64,000 bases of DNA from assembly GCA_029263395.1 (NCBI GenBank), contig JAJCXO010000285.1, positions 62,001 to 126,000 on the forward strand. Direction: 5' to 3'. The notes beneath the pieces are model-generated. The model saw nothing but the letters and a program-made list of their open reading frames with translations. It was not told the origin of the DNA and searched no databases. Each line of letters opens with the position of its first letter. Position 1 is the stretch's first letter. Position numbers and translations under genes: made by a program. This DNA is from Acidobacteriota bacterium. Lineage in GTDB: Bacteria; Acidobacteriota; Thermoanaerobaculia; Multivoradales; J023. This document shows, piece by piece, positions 61,067-64,000 of the stretch.

Positions 61067-62255
61067 GGGAATCTCCCGATTCACGATTCTCAGCAACGTC
61101 CTGTCGTGCAGCATTCGTCTGCCGAACAGCATTCGTCTGCCGCACAGCACTGCGCCGAGCCATCCGCCGAGCCACGGTCGCTACTTGACCGTCACGCGCC
61201 TCCTGGATCGCCTCCCAGCGATGCTGGGTGGTCTCACAGACATAGTCGGACTTGATGTCTTCGTGGCCGTTCTCTTGGAAGTTGAAAGCCGGACAACCCG
61301 TGCAGGCGGTTTTCATCTCACAAGAATTGCAGGTGTAGCCTTCCCGTGGTTTTTTGCTCCGCAACTGGACCAGCTCGTTTTGCCAAAGCTGGTCGAAGCC
61401 GCGCTCGCCCACCGGGTAACGGTAGTTGGTGGTCATCAAACAAGGCGACGCAAAACCCATCGGGTCGATGTAGAAATTCGTCACCCCGGCACCACACGAG
61501 TACAGCTCTTCTCCGGCTGGAGTCTCTTGCCGATCCTCTGTGTAGTCGACCCACGCCTGCAGGCTTTCAGGATCGGAGAGTTCCAACTCAACCGCCTCTT
61601 GCGGCTCCACCCTCAAATCCAGGGGTTCGTGATCCTGGGTTGGCAAGCAGGGAAAAATCGCTGAGTCGACCCGGAACTTGACCCCCATTTTGGATGCGGC
61701 CAGCCGCATCTGATCGAGCTCGTGTTTGTTGAGGGTCATCAGCACGGTCTTGAGGCTGAACCGAATGCCACCCGTAATGAGGCGATCGATGCCACGCAAG
61801 AAATGGCGGAACGAACCCGGCACCCGAGTCACCGCCTCATAGGTTTCGGCGGTGGCACCGTAAACGCTGATATCGATGTTGAACGGCGGGTACTGCTGAA
61901 AGAGGCGCACCATCTTGTCCGTCACCAGAATTCCGTCGCAAAAGACGGTGACGATCAACCCCTGATCCTTGGCGTAACGATAGATCTCGGGAAAGTCCTT
62001 ACGCACCATCGGATCACCACCGGTGATCACCAGGTAGAGACAGCCGCTGGCGACGATCTGATCGATCACCTCGAGTGCCTCCTCGGTTGTCATCTCGAGA
62101 TCGCGCTTCTTACGCTGCTCTTCCTGGGGTCCGAGGTAACAATGGACACACTTGAGATTACATCGACTGGTGAGTTCCAGGATGCCGGAGATCGGCACAC
62201 GACGAGTCACCGTCTTGCGTCGAAAATCTTTCATCCACTGGCTGTCACTCGTCAT
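61056..62255 (-). CDS. Radical SAM/SPASM peptide-modifying enzyme
   Basis: From ATG 62255 (GTG 62258 also possible) the product has 399 residues. The radical SAM cluster site is SRCNLKCVHCY (Cys at 32, 36, 39), and the C-terminal SPASM region has its own cysteines (YSCGAG, SPCLM, YTCNSCEMKTACTGCPAF, YVCETT) for two further Fe-S clusters. Such enzymes install thioether or C-C crosslinks on peptides, with a PqqD-type domain delivering the substrate. The C-terminal tail has an 18-bp repeat (VRQTNAVRQTNAARQ). It is between the C25 peptidase and the precursor. Confidence 0.95.
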   Translation of the reverse strand: MTSDSQWMKDFRRKTVTRRVPISGILELTSRCNLKCVHCYLGPQEEQRKKRDLEMTTEEALEVIDQIVASGCLYLVITGGDPMVRKDFPEIYRYAKDQGLIVTVFCDGILVTDKMVRLFQQYPPFNIDISVYGATAETYEAVTRVPGSFRHFLRGIDRLITGGIRFSLKTVLMTLNKHELDQMRLAASKMGVKFRVDSAIFPCLPTQDHEPLDLRVEPQEAVELELSDPESLQAWVDYTEDRQETPAGEELYSCGAGVTNFYIDPMGFASPCLMTTNYRYPVGERGFDQLWQNELVQLRSKKPREGYTCNSCEMKTACTGCPAFNFQENGHEDIKSDYVCETTQHRWEAIQEARDGQVATVARRMARRSAVRQTNAVRQTNAARQDVAENRESGDSRAD

Positions 62256-62287
62256 CACCCAATCGCCCCTCAGCCGTTTTATGGCTC

Positions 62288-64000
62288 TTACGGTCGTACC
62301 TGAATCGCTGGATCGCCCAGAAGAGTATAGATGAACGGGATGAATCCTCGCGGTTCCTCCGCCGTCACCAAATAATGCGCAAGCGCATTGACGACTGCAT
62401 CACCGAGCAAACCGGGCGATCCCGAGACCTCGCGGCCGCCGCTCTCACCCAACACCGTGTCACCTAACACCGTGTCACCTAATAGACCGGGCAAGAAACT
62501 GTCCGCTAGGACCAACGCTTCTTGGTTGAACGAAAAACCGGTCGGCGACCACACAGCAATCGCACCGCCGGCATCATGCAACACCAGAGATTCGCTCAGG
62601 GTGTCGAAGAAAATGCGATCGAACCTCCCCAAGGCGCAAGTCATCGCAACCAGCACCGGCTGACGAGCACCCTGGTTCAAGGCTGGCACATCACTGGCTC
62701 GCAGCAGACCGGCATTGTCACCCATCTGCATCAAGTTACCGTGTCCCAGGAAATGCACAAAGCGCGTCCCGTCGTCGAAGGCATCCAATAATTGCTGGCG
62801 AGCGGCGGCCGGTCCAAGCTCGTCGACATAGATGCGGTTGACCTCATAACTTGGCGGCAAGCGTTCGATCAACTCGTCACTATCGCCGGTGAACTCGCCG
62901 CCTTCGTCCACCGCATCGGCCACCCACGCAGTGCGTTGCGTCCATGACCCGCCCTCCGCTTCGTAAGCTTGCAACTTGGCAACGTAGGCCGCAAGCTCGG
63001 CGTCGGTGCGGGCTGGCAAGCGACCAATGGCCACCTCGGGCACGCCATCGTCGCCGCTCAGATCGGCGGTTCGGTGATCGGAGGGGAACAAGCCTTCGGG
63101 GGTGTTGGTCATCGGGGCTGGTACTTGGTTGCCACCAAATCCCAAACGATCTTTGAAGTCGAACGAGCTATCACCCGCCAACACCACATAACGCGGTGGC
63201 ACGTGCCAGATGCTGAGAGCGTAGTCTAGGAAATCACGAATCGCCCACGGCGTCACGATACCTTGGCTGAACTCGTCGTAGACGTCCTCGATGCGCACAC
63301 TCTGGGTGGTAAACCGGTCCTGACGCAGTTGCGCCAATTGTTCGGCGGCCGACTCCAATCCTGTCGCCGCAATCACCAGGTACTCCGCTCGATTCGACGC
63401 TGCCCGCAGGTTCGACGGCTGGTCGACGACCAACGTCGGGGCGGCTGCTTCGGCGAGCGGTAAGGCGACATAACGCGCATCTGCCGAACTGGTCATCCAG
63501 CTGATCGCCAACTCACCACCCAGATCGTCGACCTGCAGGTTAGTCACCTGGCGCGGAGCAAGCGGCTCGGAGATGTCGAACACCGCGATATCTGGACGCG
63601 TGAAGCCTTCTAGGGTAATTACCGGGTGGCCCCCAGCACTGGCGACCAGTTGATCATTCACCGCACGAGAGGTCCGTCGATAACTGACATCGATCGCGTC
63701 GAGATAGAAAATCTCGGACCCGATACCAGAGCCCGCAGGGGCGTGAACTTCCACCGTGTTGGTGCCGTTCAGCAACAGGCTCTGAGCGAACACCATATCG
63801 ACCTGATGTGCGGTGCTGCCATCCCAGGAACTGGCACCGATCACCGTGCCGTTGAGACGGATCTCAACCTGATGATCGAGCTCTACCGTGTCGTCTCGGG
63901 TTTCGGCTTGCAGATACACCGACATCGACGCATCAACCGCCTCCGTCGTTGGCTCGGGTGTGTCGATCGTCACTGTCATAGTGTCGATCGCGATGCCAAG
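62288..64000 (-). CDS. C25 (gingipain-like) cysteine peptidase, 5' end outside window
   Basis: A 571-codon frame open at the right edge (ATG 63979 is internal, since the frame continues upstream). The peptidase core has the caspase-like C25 His (FVHFLGHGNLMQMG, codon 62741-62743) and Cys (VLVAMTCALGRFD, codon 62636-62638), and SDDYVVLAGDSSFDF-like strands (PPRYVVLAGDSSFDFKDR). The N-terminal part includes a C25-type beta domain (LQAETRDDTVELDHQVEIRL). A VLGDTVLGD repeat from a 15-bp duplication lies near the C-terminus. The radical SAM gene begins 32 bases beyond the stop. Location in a RiPP-like operon suggests leader removal or export processing, an inference. Confidence 0.88.
   Translation of the reverse strand, partial: LGIAIDTMTVTIDTPEPTTEAVDASMSVYLQAETRDDTVELDHQVEIRLNGTVIGASSWDGSTAHQVDMVFAQSLLLNGTNTVEVHAPAGSGIGSEIFYLDAIDVSYRRTSRAVNDQLVASAGGHPVITLEGFTRPDIAVFDISEPLAPRQVTNLQVDDLGGELAISWMTSSADARYVALPLAEAAAPTLVVDQPSNLRAASNRAEYLVIAATGLESAAEQLAQLRQDRFTTQSVRIEDVYDEFSQGIVTPWAIRDFLDYALSIWHVPPRYVVLAGDSSFDFKDRLGFGGNQVPAPMTNTPEGLFPSDHRTADLSGDDGVPEVAIGRLPARTDAELAAYVAKLQAYEAEGGSWTQRTAWVADAVDEGGEFTGDSDELIERLPPSYEVNRIYVDELGPAAARQQLLDAFDDGTRFVHFLGHGNLMQMGDNAGLLRASDVPALNQGARQPVLVAMTCALGRFDRIFFDTLSESLVLHDAGGAIAVWSPTGFSFNQEALVLADSFLPGLLGDTVLGDTVLGESGGREVSGSPGLLGDAVVNALAHYLVTAEEPRGFIPFIYTLLGDPAIQVRP

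Noticed and set aside
61067-61150. Longer precursor from ATG 61150
   Set aside because: The added residues (RRMLFGRRMLHDRT) are read from the repeat tail of the radical SAM gene, whereas GTG 61066 has its own ribosome site.
1-64000. tRNA, rRNA or riboswitch genes
   Set aside because: Intergenic stretches were read for cloverleaf arms (GGTTCGAAT-type) and conserved rRNA words; none was found.

Overview
The window looks like a chromosomal segment of a GC-rich, Gram-negative, probably environmental bacterium. Many secreted or lipoprotein signal peptides, a type IV pilus secretin operon, proton-translocating transhydrogenase, several Ser/Thr kinases and a secreted protein with a C-terminal domain of the kind I associate with Acidobacteriota (Thermoanaerobaculia-like) make that phylum my best guess. 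This is an inference, since no rRNA gene is present. No tRNA, rRNA, CRISPR array, prophage or plasmid origin was recognised.

Layout. 1-7.8 kb (minus): type IV pilus alignment/secretin operon in the order pilM-pilN (fused into one gene), pilO, pilP, pilQ, followed by two lipoprotein genes, driven by a good-looking promoter at 7728-7756. 8-17 kb: rpmB (L28), a bifunctional (p)ppGpp synthase/hydrolase, a lipoprotein, gamma-glutamyltranspeptidase, a secreted protein and the pntAA-pntAB-pntB operon. 17.2-23.3 kb: DUF937 protein, M48 lipoprotein protease, LigB/AMMECR-type protein, FAD-dependent dehydrogenase and an unrecognised protein. 23.7-28.9 kb: a 1269-residue kinase/ATPase/TPR signalling protein and an HtpX-like protease. 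28.9-40 kb is the accessory stretch: a hicAB remnant, a large secreted protein, a REP-like palindrome array beside an IS200/RAYT-type transposase with a broken esterase fragment, a Cys-rich secreted protein, a regulatory-domain surface protein, DUF3800 and an intact esterase. 40-55 kb: housekeeping and metabolic genes (ParA, DUF2252, acetyl-CoA synthetase, M1 and M28 peptidases, HxpB-like phosphatase, Asp/Glu racemase, DEAD-box-type helicase). 55-57.5 kb: a small membrane-anchored kinase and a secreted His-rich protein.

57.6-64 kb holds the most distinctive system: a probable radical-SAM RiPP (modified peptide) locus. A minus-strand operon encodes a gingipain-like C25 peptidase (cut by the window end), a radical SAM/SPASM enzyme, a 69-residue Cys-containing precursor starting at GTG inside the end of the SAM gene, a PqqD-like leader-binding protein and an HPr-kinase-like ATPase, each junction overlapping or within about 30 bases. 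An S24/S26 signal-peptidase-like protease without a membrane anchor lies close by on the plus strand.

Three other patterns recur. First, five 41-42 bp direct repeats whose palindromes vary in a compensatory way sit next to the transposase, a REP/RAYT-like arrangement. Second, short tandem duplications of 13-18 bp occur repeatedly at gene starts and stops, one of which has produced two overlapping six-codon mini-ORFs before the racemase gene. Third, some proteins show one-residue or architectural oddities: a GEAD instead of DEAD motif in the helicase, the PilM-PilN fusion, and a hicA lacking its expected start codon.
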